64,000 nt of DNA from Erythrobacter ani (GTDB lineage: Bacteria > Pseudomonadota > Alphaproteobacteria > Sphingomonadales > Sphingomonadaceae). Shown here in pieces: positions 17,735 to 26,419 of the stretch. Numbering within the stretch: position 1 is the stretch's first letter; every line of letters starts with the position of its first letter. Position numbers and translations under genes: made by a program. The notes under the pieces were generated by a model. That model searched no databases and was not told the DNA's origin. It was given only the letters and a program-made list of their open reading frames with translations. The stretch lies in assembly GCF_019204025.1 (NCBI RefSeq), contig NZ_JAGSPB010000002.1:682001-746000 (forward strand). Reading direction: 5' to 3'.

Positions 17735-18090
17735 CGTTTCGGCGGACTATGGTGATAAATTGCTGCGTGCAATAGGTACAACGGACCCGGGGGCAGTACC
17801 CGGCGGCTCCACCACCTCTCCCGGTTTTCGCGGGGGAAATGACGGGGCCGAACCAGGATCGACGTGGACTGAAAAGCGTAGTTTTTGCTCGGGCTGAGTA
17901 CCCCGTAAAACTGTTCAATCTCATAAGTGCTAACGATAACGACGCACTCGCAATCGCTGCGTAATTTTAGGGCCTAGCGGCCCGAATTTACAAAGCTAAG
18001 CGCGGTTGGACCGACCGGGCAACAGAACGGATTCCGGGGCTCCGGGGGTAGCTAGCAACAGAAACCCCCACCTCAAAAGCGTTTGAGATG
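17735..18090 (+). ncRNA. ssrA: Two-piece (circularly permuted) tmRNA
   Basis: The gene has the permuted order typical of alphaproteobacteria: acceptor piece first, coding piece second. The acceptor piece ends CGGCTCCACCA at 17814. After a 29-nt intervening hairpin the coding piece begins GGGGCCG at 17844. The two 7-mers form the acceptor stem, with the G-U pair at position 3 that alanyl-tRNA synthetase needs. A T-arm-like CCGGG/CCCGG stem is present. The resume codon GCT at 17929 opens the tag reading frame ANDNDALAIAA, stopping with TAA at 17962-17964; with the charged alanine the tag is 12 residues ending IAA, as ClpXP degrons do. Outer ends are approximate; a CTCAAA/TTTGAG hairpin (18072-18087) may mark the 3' end. 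Confidence 0.93.
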
Positions 18091-18384
18091 AACGCGCGTC
18101 TGCTTTGCGACGTCGGTAGTTCCGCGAATTCGGCAAACATATCAGCTTGACGCCAGTGCCGCCCAATCAACCTTTGACTCGGAACGGGTCTGGCGATTTT
18201 CCCCTATTTCCCCGACCGCGCCGTAGCTCGGCCAGGAAGGTCCCAGACCCTCACAATGGTTCCCGTCTGGCGAGAGCTCCCTGCAGTTCCATGAGGCGGT
18301 TCGCGATGAATGACGCAGGCTCCGCTATAGCGTAAGCGGTGATTGGCGTAGCTCGATTACCCCATCATCTTTTGGAGACGCACC

Positions 18385-18783
18385 TTGGAAAAGCGATTGA
18401 TCTACCGATCGCAGCCGTTTGGCTTCGACAATGCAATGCTTGCCGGTATATTGGCTCAGGCGCGCCGCAATAACCAGAAAGCGGATGTGACCGGGGCACT
18501 CATCTGCCGACAAGACATATATCTTCAGTTGATAGAGGGTCCCGTCGACAGGATCGACCGGTTGTTCACGCGCATTGAGGCCGATGATCGCCACACAAAC
18601 GTGAAACTGCTGCTGGAGGAAACTTCGGCGGAACGCCTGTTCCCGGCATGGTCCATGCTCGACGACGAGTCGCCTTCGCTGTTCTGGTCACCCGATGAAA
18701 TTGAATCGGGCACTTTGGAGACGGCCGACCCCGACGAACTGAAAGCTCCGTTCGTTCGGCTTAGGAACTCGATCGGCAAATAG
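18385..18783 (+). CDS. BLUF-domain blue-light photoreceptor
   Basis: The 132-residue protein is a stand-alone BLUF domain that binds FAD and senses blue light. Residues matching the known flavin-contact set are present: Tyr7 (LIYRS), Asn29 (ARRNNQ), Gln48 (YLQLIEG), Trp89 and Met91 (FPAWSM), together with DVTGALI and the RIEADDRH signature. About 35 residues follow the domain, with no output domain. The start is TTG at 18385, preceded by TTTGGAG; no ATG fits. Short BLUF proteins act through protein-protein contacts (family knowledge); the partner is not evident here. Confidence 0.92.
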   Translation: MEKRLIYRSQPFGFDNAMLAGILAQARRNNQKADVTGALICRQDIYLQLIEGPVDRIDRLFTRIEADDRHTNVKLLLEETSAERLFPAWSMLDDESPSLFWSPDEIESGTLETADPDELKAPFVRLRNSIGK

Positions 18784-18870
18784 ATGGCGAGCTTTACCGC
18801 TTCCTAGCGGGTTGTCGGTTGCTTCGCTGAACAGTGACGTTTGCTTCAAGGACGCAGAATACGTGCTGTC

Positions 18871-19116
18871 TCAGCCAGCGCCTTCTTGTGATATGGCGGC
18901 CAGCTTTTTCCGCGCTTTCAACCCATCGAGGATCGCCGCACCCGCGAGGAAGACTGCGCCGGTTGTCGCCAAGTACAAAAGCTGCCCGCCAGCGCCCGGA
19001 TATTCCGTCAGATAGGCAGAACCGCGTGCCGTCGCACCGAGCGCCAAGGCGTAGATGATCACGAAGGCTTCGAACCTGTTCTTGATTACAAACAGCCTTC
19101 CGATCTTTCGCAGCAT
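18871..19116 (-). CDS. Small two-span membrane protein
   Basis: The 81-residue protein has a basic N-terminus (MLRKIGRLFVIKNRFEA), two hydrophobic spans at about 17-31 and 43-64, and a charged C-terminus (LKARKKLAAI). A strong AGGAAGGA ribosome site lies 6 nt before the ATG at 19116. I do not recognise a named family. It is convergent with the BLUF gene and downstream of the astB stop on the same strand, separated by a 125-bp gap that can hold a promoter. Confidence 0.7.
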   Translation of the reverse strand: MLRKIGRLFVIKNRFEAFVIIYALALGATARGSAYLTEYPGAGGQLLYLATTGAVFLAGAAILDGLKARKKLAAISQEGAG

Positions 19117-19241
19117 GTGCGGTCCTTCCTGAGCCTATCGGCTTCAATAACCTGCCAAATTCTGCGCGCCGCAATGATGCACGAGGGGCTGGTTAACTAG
19201 GAATTTACCCTAAGCTGATCACGCAAACGGTTGCAAACGCG

Positions 19242-20495
19242 TTAACCTAGTTCTGGGATGTCGAGCGCGGCGAGCAGTGCCGAGCGTGCGGCGATCACGG
19301 CTCCTGCCAAGGTTTCGGAGCCAATATCAGCCGGATCGATTTGCTCGGGGTAGTTTTCGGCGATCGTCTTTTCGAGAAGATCGGCCTTTGCATTATCCAG
19401 CATGAAGCGCTGATCTACGCTCGCAGGGTCGCACACGACCCGTAGACGTAGGCAGGCGGGGCCGCCGCCATTGGCCATGCTCTGGCGTACGTCGACCGGA
19501 ACGACATGCTTGATCGGTCCGTTCCCCGCCATCATGCGCTCGCAATAGGCCCACACCCTGGCGCTTTCTCGGCATTCTTCAGGGACAATGAGCGCCATCG
19601 TCCCGTCGGGCTGCGTCACCAATTGCGCGTTGAAAAGATAGGTGCGGATTGCCTCCGCGAGTGTCACCGCATCACTTGGCACCTCGACCACCTCGAGCGC
19701 GGGAAAGGCGGCTCGGATCGCATCGTAGGCGCCCGTCTGGTCGGCGAAGGCTTCTGCATGGGTGAAAAGTACCCGCTCATTGGCGACCGAGACCACATCG
19801 TTGTGGAACGCTCCCGCTTCGATCGCGGCAGGGTTTTGTTCGACGAACACGCATCTTGCCGGATCCAGTCCGTGTCGGCGCGCAATCAGACGGCTGGCTT
19901 GTTCATGCTGGCGCGCGGGGAACCGGCCACCGGGGCGGCCGTAGACAAAGACTTCCGCCCCGGCGCTGCCATGACCCTCGCAAAAACGCATATGGTTGGC
20001 CGCGCCTTCGTCGCCGAAAGTCATCGGCGCGATATCGTGGATGGTGAAACGATCGCGATTTCCGAACGCGACCTCCAGCATGCGTTTGGTATCCGGCCAT
20101 TCTTGGGCGCGATGGAGCATCGTGACGAGGTTCGCGGGTGTCAGGTGACACTTGCCGTCAGCGGTATCAGGCGCGGGAGAGACGGTTGCGGCGTTGGCGG
20201 TCCACATCGAAGATGCTGACCATGGCGCAGCGCGCAGCGCGGACGCCTCCGTTCCATTATAGCACAATGCCTCGGCGAGCGCGGTATTGGGGCGGGGCAA
20301 CGGCAGCAAGAAGCCTTGCACGCCCAGCCTGGAGAGATTGCCGCGCATCTTGGCCACGCCTTGAAGAGCTGCTGCGCGTGGATAGGAGGGATCGCCCTTG
20401 TGACTTGCGCTGGCGATATTGCCGAGGCTGAGCCCGGCATAATTATGGCTCGGGCCGACGATACCGTCGAAGTTGATCTCTTTGAGGTCGCTCAC
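19242..20495 (-). CDS. astB: N-succinylarginine dihydrolase
   Basis: The 417-residue protein catalyses the second step of the arginine succinyltransferase pathway, turning N2-succinylarginine into N2-succinylornithine, CO2 and ammonia. The N-terminus FDGIVGPSHNYAGLSLGN is diagnostic. The catalytic-cysteine region near the C-terminus, MANGGGPACLRLRVV, is intact. Its start overlaps the astA stop by 4 nt, so the two are co-translated. It is the last gene of a three-gene operon (M20 hydrolase, astA, astB). Confidence 0.96.
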   Translation of the reverse strand: MSDLKEINFDGIVGPSHNYAGLSLGNIASASHKGDPSYPRAAALQGVAKMRGNLSRLGVQGFLLPLPRPNTALAEALCYNGTEASALRAAPWSASSMWTANAATVSPAPDTADGKCHLTPANLVTMLHRAQEWPDTKRMLEVAFGNRDRFTIHDIAPMTFGDEGAANHMRFCEGHGSAGAEVFVYGRPGGRFPARQHEQASRLIARRHGLDPARCVFVEQNPAAIEAGAFHNDVVSVANERVLFTHAEAFADQTGAYDAIRAAFPALEVVEVPSDAVTLAEAIRTYLFNAQLVTQPDGTMALIVPEECRESARVWAYCERMMAGNGPIKHVVPVDVRQSMANGGGPACLRLRVVCDPASVDQRFMLDNAKADLLEKTIAENYPEQIDPADIGSETLAGAVIAARSALLAALDIPELG

Positions 20496-21508
20496 CGCGT
20501 CACGCTCCAGACGGTGTCGCCCTCGGTCACGTCGAGCGCATCGGCCGCCGCCGCGTCGATGGCGATACCGCCGTCATCGTCAAGCTTGCGCGCTCCGTAA
20601 CAGGCGCGGAACTCTTCGAGCCGACCGGCGGCGAGGATAGCCCGCTCGCCTTCGGCAAGGTCGACTCCGGTTACCTTGGCCGCTGTGCTGTCCTTTACAC
20701 TCGCGACGTCATCGGTCGCGGCGACCATGCTTGGCCCGCCATCGAATATGTCGACATATCCGTCGTAACGGAAACCTTCATTTTCGAGCATCCGCATCGC
20801 CGCTCGGCCTGTTGGGTGGGGTACGCCGATCACGCTGCGCGCGTCTTCGGATAGCATCGAGACATAGACGGGATGCTTGGGCATCAGGTCAGCGATGAAC
20901 TGGTTGCCGTTGATCGCGTTGAAATAGTCAGCCTCCTGAAAACTCATGCCGAAGAACCGGCCTGCAACCCCGTCCCAGAACGGCGAACCGCCGCGCTCGT
21001 CGATAATGCCGCGCAGTTCTGCGAGCACCCGGTCTGCGAAGCGTTTGCGGTGCATGGCGATGAAGAGGTAGCGGCTTCGTGCGAGCAGCAGACCAAGACC
21101 GCCAGCACGTTCATTGGGGTGGAGGAACAATCCACCCACTTCGCTCGCGCCTTCGAGGTCGGTGACGAGGCTCAACAATTCCGCCCGGACCGTTCGGTCC
21201 AGTTCCTGGCTGTACTGCGTCAGAGTATTCAAGCGGTAGGAATAGAACGGCCATTGCTGCCCGACCATCGTCATCAGCTGGCAGGTCCCGGCGACTTTCT
21301 TTGTCTCGAGGTTCTCAAGGACCAGCACAAACTGTTCATCCACCAGCTTGTCCTCTGTGTTGGCGAATGCCTGTGCAGCACGATCCAGCTTGCTGCCAAG
21401 CGCCTTGCGATCCGGCGGAAGGTTGGTGAAGCCGCCGCCCGTCAGTTTTGCCATTTCATAAAGGTGCTCAAGATCGGAAGGGCGCGCGGCGCGCAATCGA
21501 AAGGTCAA
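20492..21508 (-). CDS. astA: Arginine N-succinyltransferase
   Basis: The 338-residue protein uses succinyl-CoA to acylate arginine, the first step of AST arginine catabolism. The N-terminus MTFRLRAARPSDLEHLYEMA opens a GNAT-like fold, and the family motifs LFLHPNERAGGLGLLLARSR and FWDGVAGRFFGMSFQEAD are present. Length is normal. It overlaps both neighbours by 4 nt. astC, astD and astE are not in the window, so the pathway is either completed elsewhere or modified. Confidence 0.96.
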   Translation of the reverse strand: MTFRLRAARPSDLEHLYEMAKLTGGGFTNLPPDRKALGSKLDRAAQAFANTEDKLVDEQFVLVLENLETKKVAGTCQLMTMVGQQWPFYSYRLNTLTQYSQELDRTVRAELLSLVTDLEGASEVGGLFLHPNERAGGLGLLLARSRYLFIAMHRKRFADRVLAELRGIIDERGGSPFWDGVAGRFFGMSFQEADYFNAINGNQFIADLMPKHPVYVSMLSEDARSVIGVPHPTGRAAMRMLENEGFRYDGYVDIFDGGPSMVAATDDVASVKDSTAAKVTGVDLAEGERAILAAGRLEEFRACYGARKLDDDGGIAIDAAAADALDVTEGDTVWSVTR

Positions 21509-22710
21509 TTCAGGTCTCCGGCGAGCGCACCATCGGCAAGGCGCGAAATGACAAGGGCAGAGAGCGCGGCGCGCTCTTCAAGACTGGGAACGATCAGGAA
21601 TTCGTCCGCTGAATGGATAGAGCCGCCGCGCACGCCCATCGTGTCGACCACAGGGACACCGCAAGCTGCGATATTATTTCCATCGCACACCCCGCCAGTT
21701 GATTTCCAGCCGATGCGCTGGCCCAGCTCGGCACCGCATTCCTTTACCAGATCGAACAGCGCCTGCGCCTTCGCATCGACCGGTTTGGGAGGACGGGTAA
21801 CACCACCGTGTCGGTGCGCCCTGACCTCATGCTCACTCTCAATCTGACTAAGTAAGTTGTTTAAAGCGCTGTCGAATCTCTCCATCGCTTCGGTCGATTT
21901 TGGCCTGATATTGAAACGAAGAACGGCATGATCGGGCACGACATTGTTCGGCCCGCCACCTTCGAGCTTGGCGGGATTGATTGTTATGTCCTCGCGTTCC
22001 ATCGCTTTCAGCCGCAGGATCAAATCCGCTGCCGCGACGAGCGCGCTGCGTCCATCCTCGGGATTGCGCCCCGCATGGGCAGACTTACCGGATAGCGTGA
22101 TCGAATAGTTTCCGGTTCCGCCGCGCGCGTGCGCGAGCGTGCCGTCGGGAAGGGCGGCTGGTTCGTAGGTAAGCGCGGCTAACTTCCCGCGCGCCAATTC
22201 CGCGATCAGGTCGGAGCTGGCCAGCGACCCTGTCTCCTCGTCCGAATTGATCAGAATGTCATAACCGAGCGTGGATGACCGGCCCGATGCCTCGAACGCC
22301 TTGAGCGCATGCAGGATTACAGCGATGCCGCCCTTCATGTCCGCTACACCTGGACCGCCCAGCACATCGTCTTCGAGCCATGTCTGCTGCTGAAACGGGT
22401 GGTCTTGCGGAAAAACAGTATCCATGTGCCCGGTAAACAGCACCCGGCGATTGGCGGTTGGGCGCACGCGCATGACAAGGTGCTGCCCGTTGGCGATCTG
22501 GAATTCGCTGCCATCGGCGGCCATCCCGGTCACCGGCGAAGGATCGACCAGTTCGACTTCACCAGGAAGAACTCTGAACGCATCGGCAAGCGCGCTCGCC
22601 TGTGCGCCGAGTCCGTCCAGGTTACCGGTACCGGTGTTGATCGCGCACCAATTCTGCACGTCGTCTAGCATGGCCGCGGCGTCGATTTGAGAGAGAATTT
22701 CCGGTTTCAT
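21505..22710 (-). CDS. M20-family metallohydrolase of the ast operon
   Basis: The 401-residue protein belongs to the M20 zinc peptidase/deacylase family (ArgE, DapE, carboxypeptidase G2). The metal ligands can be read: His95 and Asp97 in GHMDTVF, Asp124 in GVADMKGG, Glu158/Glu159 in NSDEETG, Glu183 in TYEPA and a C-terminal His in SIHSADE. The dimerisation domain lies at about 200-310. It leads the operon and overlaps astA by 4 nt. Removal of an acyl group from a succinylated arginine-pathway intermediate is a reasonable inference, because astE (succinylglutamate desuccinylase) is not in the operon. Confidence 0.88.
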   Translation of the reverse strand: MKPEILSQIDAAAMLDDVQNWCAINTGTGNLDGLGAQASALADAFRVLPGEVELVDPSPVTGMAADGSEFQIANGQHLVMRVRPTANRRVLFTGHMDTVFPQDHPFQQQTWLEDDVLGGPGVADMKGGIAVILHALKAFEASGRSSTLGYDILINSDEETGSLASSDLIAELARGKLAALTYEPAALPDGTLAHARGGTGNYSITLSGKSAHAGRNPEDGRSALVAAADLILRLKAMEREDITINPAKLEGGGPNNVVPDHAVLRFNIRPKSTEAMERFDSALNNLLSQIESEHEVRAHRHGGVTRPPKPVDAKAQALFDLVKECGAELGQRIGWKSTGGVCDGNNIAACGVPVVDTMGVRGGSIHSADEFLIVPSLEERAALSALVISRLADGALAGDLN

Positions 22711-22832
22711 CGGAAACCACCCCTAGCTGGGTAAAGAGACTTGTCCAAGCCGTTGCAATCCACCGGTCATTTGGCCATATCGCGATCCGTCCTCCTCCCC
22801 AGGATTCCTTTGATGGAGCCATGAGGACCACA

Positions 22833-24929
22833 ATGACAGCACACCTAGACCGCGCCGGACTTTCGATTGACGGGAAGCTGGCGGAATTTCTCGAAAAGCA
22901 GGTCCTGGCGCACCTTGGCCGCGATCCGACTGCATTCTGGCAAGGTCTTGCCGCGCTGCTCGCCGATTTCGCGCCGCGCAATCGCGCGCTGCTTCAAAGG
23001 CGTGAGGATTTGCAGGCGCAGATCGATCATTGGCACGACGAGCGTCGCGGTAAGCCGCATGATGCGGCCGAATACCGCGCGTTTCTCGAGAATATCGGTT
23101 ACCTGGTGCCGGAGCCAGGCGACTTCCATATCGGGACGAAGAATGTCGATCCCGAAATCGCGACCACGGCCGGCCCGCAGCTGGTCGTCCCGATCCTCAA
23201 CGCCCGCTTCCTGCTGAATGCGGCGAATGCGCGTTGGGGGAGCCTCTACGATGCTCTATATGGGACGGACGCGCTCGATGCGCCGCCAGCCAAGCCTGGC
23301 GGCTATGACAAGGCGCGCGGCGATGCCGTGATTGCGCGAGGCCGGGAATTCCTCGATTCCGCACTGCCGCTCGTGGATCAGAGCTGGGCCGATCTCGCCG
23401 ACGAGAACGATGGAAAACTGCGGGACGAAAATCAGTATATCGGCAAGACTGACAAAGGTTTGCTTTTCAGGAACAATGGCCTCCACATCGAGGTGGTTTT
23501 CGACCGCGAGACCCCGGTTGGCAAAGGGGACCAGGCCGGCATAGCCGATATCATCGTCGAATCCGCGCTTACCACGATTGCGGATTGCGAGGATTCGGTC
23601 GCCGCAGTCGATGGCGAGGACAAGCTCACCGCCTACACCAACTGGCTAGGCATCATCCGCGGCGATCTTGAGGAGAGTTTCGAAAAGGGCGGGCGCACGC
23701 TGACCCGCTCGCTCGCAGGCGACAAGACCTACAGGGACGGCGAGGGCAGGGAACACAGTCTGCCGGGTCGCAGCCTGATGTTCGTACGCAATGTCGGCCA
23801 TCTCATGACCAATCCCGCTATCCGTCTGCCTGATGGCAGCGAGATTCCCGAGGGGATTATGGACGCGGTTTTCACCAGCACGATCAGCGCGCTCGACGTC
23901 GAGGGACACGCGAAACACGGCAATTCGAAAACCGGCAGCATTTATATCGTCAAACCCAAGATGCATGGTCCGGAAGAGTGTGCTTTCACCAATGATCTGT
24001 TCAACGCGGTCGAGGATCTGATCGGCTTGCCTCGCCATACGATCAAGGTCGGCGTCATGGACGAGGAGCGCCGTACGAGCGCCAATCTCGCCGCGTGCAT
24101 CCATGCGGTGAGGGACCGGATTGTCTTCATCAATACTGGTTTCCTCGACCGGACAGGTGACGAGATTCACACCTCGATGCGGGCCGGGCCGATGATGCGC
24201 AAAGGCGCCATGAAGAATTCGGATTGGCTCAAGGCATATGAGTCCCGCAATGTCGCCATCGGGCTCGCGCACGGCCTCTCAGGTAAGGCGCAGATCGGGA
24301 AGGGCATGTGGGCCGCGCCCGACCTGATGGGTGCAATGATGGAGGAAAAGATCGGCCATCTCAGGGCGGGAGCGAACACAGCATGGGTGCCTTCTCCGAC
24401 CGCCGCGACGCTTCACGCGCTGCATTATCACCGCGAGAACGTATTCGATATCCAGAAAACCCTGCCCGAACCACCGGGCCTCGAAGCTCTGCTGACCATT
24501 CCGCTCGCCGAGAACACAAACTGGCCCGAAGAAGAACTGCGCGACGAGCTTGATAATAACGCGCAGGGTCTGCTTGGCTATGTGGTGCGCTGGGTCGATG
24601 CCGGAGTCGGATGTTCGAAGGTGCCAGACATCAACGATGTTGGCCTGATGGAAGACCGTGCGACTTTGCGTATCTCTTCGCAACATATTGCCAATTGGCT
24701 CCACCACGGGATCGTGAGCGACGATCAGGTGATGGATTCGCTCACCCGCATGGCGGCGAAGGTCGATGCCCAGAATGCCGATGATCCGTCTTACACGCCG
24801 CTTATCGGGAACGAAGATGGTCCCGCATTCCGCGCGGCCAAGGATCTGATCTTCAAGGGCGTGGAGCAGCCATCGGGATATACCGAGCCGCTGCTGCATG
24901 AATGGAGGCAAAAGGCGAAGGCTGGTTGA
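22833..24929 (+). CDS. glcB: Malate synthase G
   Basis: The 698-residue protein condenses glyoxylate with acetyl-CoA to malate in the cytoplasm. It has the monomeric G-isoform length, with the characteristic inserted domain, the SALTTIADCEDSVAAVD metal-site region and the GKGMWAAPDLM and HRENVFD segments. The start at 22833 (MTAHLDRAGL) follows TGAGGACC and matches the family N-terminus; an ATG 12 nt upstream is an alternative. No isocitrate lyase gene is adjacent. It is divergent from the M20-ast operon and convergent with the amidohydrolase. Confidence 0.96.
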   Translation: MTAHLDRAGLSIDGKLAEFLEKQVLAHLGRDPTAFWQGLAALLADFAPRNRALLQRREDLQAQIDHWHDERRGKPHDAAEYRAFLENIGYLVPEPGDFHIGTKNVDPEIATTAGPQLVVPILNARFLLNAANARWGSLYDALYGTDALDAPPAKPGGYDKARGDAVIARGREFLDSALPLVDQSWADLADENDGKLRDENQYIGKTDKGLLFRNNGLHIEVVFDRETPVGKGDQAGIADIIVESALTTIADCEDSVAAVDGEDKLTAYTNWLGIIRGDLEESFEKGGRTLTRSLAGDKTYRDGEGREHSLPGRSLMFVRNVGHLMTNPAIRLPDGSEIPEGIMDAVFTSTISALDVEGHAKHGNSKTGSIYIVKPKMHGPEECAFTNDLFNAVEDLIGLPRHTIKVGVMDEERRTSANLAACIHAVRDRIVFINTGFLDRTGDEIHTSMRAGPMMRKGAMKNSDWLKAYESRNVAIGLAHGLSGKAQIGKGMWAAPDLMGAMMEEKIGHLRAGANTAWVPSPTAATLHALHYHRENVFDIQKTLPEPPGLEALLTIPLAENTNWPEEELRDELDNNAQGLLGYVVRWVDAGVGCSKVPDINDVGLMEDRATLRISSQHIANWLHHGIVSDDQVMDSLTRMAAKVDAQNADDPSYTPLIGNEDGPAFRAAKDLIFKGVEQPSGYTEPLLHEWRQKAKAG

Positions 24930-24934
24930 CGCCT

Positions 24935-26344
24935 CTACTCGGCCCGTCTCTCCTTGGCTTCCTTCGCAAGGCGATTTCCGTTGACAATGACCTCGGCAAT
25001 TTGACGGGTCGCAGTGATATCGTCGAGCGGGTTGGCTTCGAGAAGAACAAGGTCGGCTTCCTTGCCCACCGTGACGCTGCCGATACGATCAGCCGCATCG
25101 ATGTAGCGCGCATTTGCCAGTGTAGCGGCATGAATCGCTTCAGCAGGTGTCATTCCGGCGCGAACGAGATTGGCTAGCTCTGTGTGCATTGAGACGCCTG
25201 GCACCACAAATGGATTCGAAGCGTCCGTTCCGGCGAGAACAGTCACTCCCGCCGCATGCATTCGTCCGACCAGTTCCATTCTCAGCTTGTGAGCGGCCAT
25301 CCCGTCGGCAATGCTGTCAAAAGGCCCTCGAGGATCACCCCGGGGTGTCACGATGCTCTTGTAGATAAATGACAGCTCGTCGGTGAGTGCAGGATCGGGC
25401 ATCGCCGATGGATAGAGCCAACGCGGATCATCGAGTACGACCAGAGTTGGAACGATGCCGACATCATGGCGCCTTAAGGTTTCGAACAGCGCTGTCTCTT
25501 TCGCAGTATCGCGGGTAGCGGCCATTTCGATGAGTTTGCTATTCGTGAAAAGATAAGTTGCTGACGGATCGAGTTTGGCAGCCTCGGCCGCGAATTCATC
25601 GCGCCAACGGTCTTCATCAGCGGATATGTCGATGAAAATCCCGCGCAAATGCTCGGCCGTTCGCAGACCCGCCTCTGCCGCTGCGATATGCCCGACTTCT
25701 CCCGGGACGTGTCCTGCAATATATAGATTTCGCCGCTTTGCCTCGTCTGCGATTGCCGCGAACACGTCTGGTTTCAAGTCGGTGTACACCTTGACGAAAT
25801 CGGCGCCTGCGCTGGCGACTTGATTGACCAGCAAGCGGCCCTCTTCGGGGGTGGCGATCGAAGCGTAATGCATCGCCCAGTCCGGATTGCGCGGAATGTC
25901 GCCGTCCAGAATACGCAAAGCGAGCACAAGTTCCGGGCCTTCCAGTTCGCCTGATGCGATCTCATGTCGCATAGCCAACTGTCCGCCTGAATCGGCCTCC
26001 AGTGGAGCGAAATGCGTGCCCATATCGCGCACGGTGGTCACTCCGAAGCGCAGGAACAGCGGTAGAGAGTCCCTGTTCAGATGGACATGCATGTCGATCA
26101 ATCCAGGTATTAGAAACTTCCCTGCCCCGTCGATCGTTTCGGAAGCTTCCGGCCTTGGCTCCTCCGGTGCAAGGATCAGGCTGATTGTTCCTTCGTTGAC
26201 TACAACGGTGCGCCCACTCTCGATGGTACCGCGTTCCACATCGACAACACTTACATCGGTAATCGCCAGATCGACGTTTTGCGCTGTCGCCAGCGAAGGA
26301 AGCAGGAGTGCAATTAATCCGGCAAAGGTTTTCGTAAAAATCAT
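24935..26344 (-). CDS. Exported amidohydrolase-family protein
   Basis: The 469-residue protein has a signal peptide (cleaved near LATAQ at about 22), then an imidazolonepropionase-like TIM-barrel metallohydrolase. The metal motif HVH lies in DMHVHLNRD, a barrel histidine in AGHVPGEVGH, and the late aspartate in VLAGTDASNP. The C-terminal HAATLANARYIDAADRIGSV and KEADLVLLEANPLDD close the composite beta domain. Related proteins are periplasmic amidases or prolidase-like dipeptidases; the substrate is unknown. It has its own upstream region and is convergent with glcB. Confidence 0.9.
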   Translation of the reverse strand: MIFTKTFAGLIALLLPSLATAQNVDLAITDVSVVDVERGTIESGRTVVVNEGTISLILAPEEPRPEASETIDGAGKFLIPGLIDMHVHLNRDSLPLFLRFGVTTVRDMGTHFAPLEADSGGQLAMRHEIASGELEGPELVLALRILDGDIPRNPDWAMHYASIATPEEGRLLVNQVASAGADFVKVYTDLKPDVFAAIADEAKRRNLYIAGHVPGEVGHIAAAEAGLRTAEHLRGIFIDISADEDRWRDEFAAEAAKLDPSATYLFTNSKLIEMAATRDTAKETALFETLRRHDVGIVPTLVVLDDPRWLYPSAMPDPALTDELSFIYKSIVTPRGDPRGPFDSIADGMAAHKLRMELVGRMHAAGVTVLAGTDASNPFVVPGVSMHTELANLVRAGMTPAEAIHAATLANARYIDAADRIGSVTVGKEADLVLLEANPLDDITATRQIAEVIVNGNRLAKEAKERRAE

Positions 26345-26419
26345 TGGAGCTCCTCGGCAGCAATATCTCTCGATGGCTTTCGAGCTACGTAGTTCAGTCC
26401 GAAATGGATGTTTGACTTG

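Noticed and set aside
18091-18384. Coding or RNA gene between tmRNA and BLUF
   Set aside because: Short inverted and direct repeats (GGGTCTGG/CCAGACCC, GTCTGGCGA) occur, but no conserved RNA fold or gene could be supported.
24935-26344. Prolidase or imidazolonepropionase assignment
   Set aside because: Only the amidohydrolase superfamily motifs are clear; the exported location argues against the histidine-degradation enzyme.
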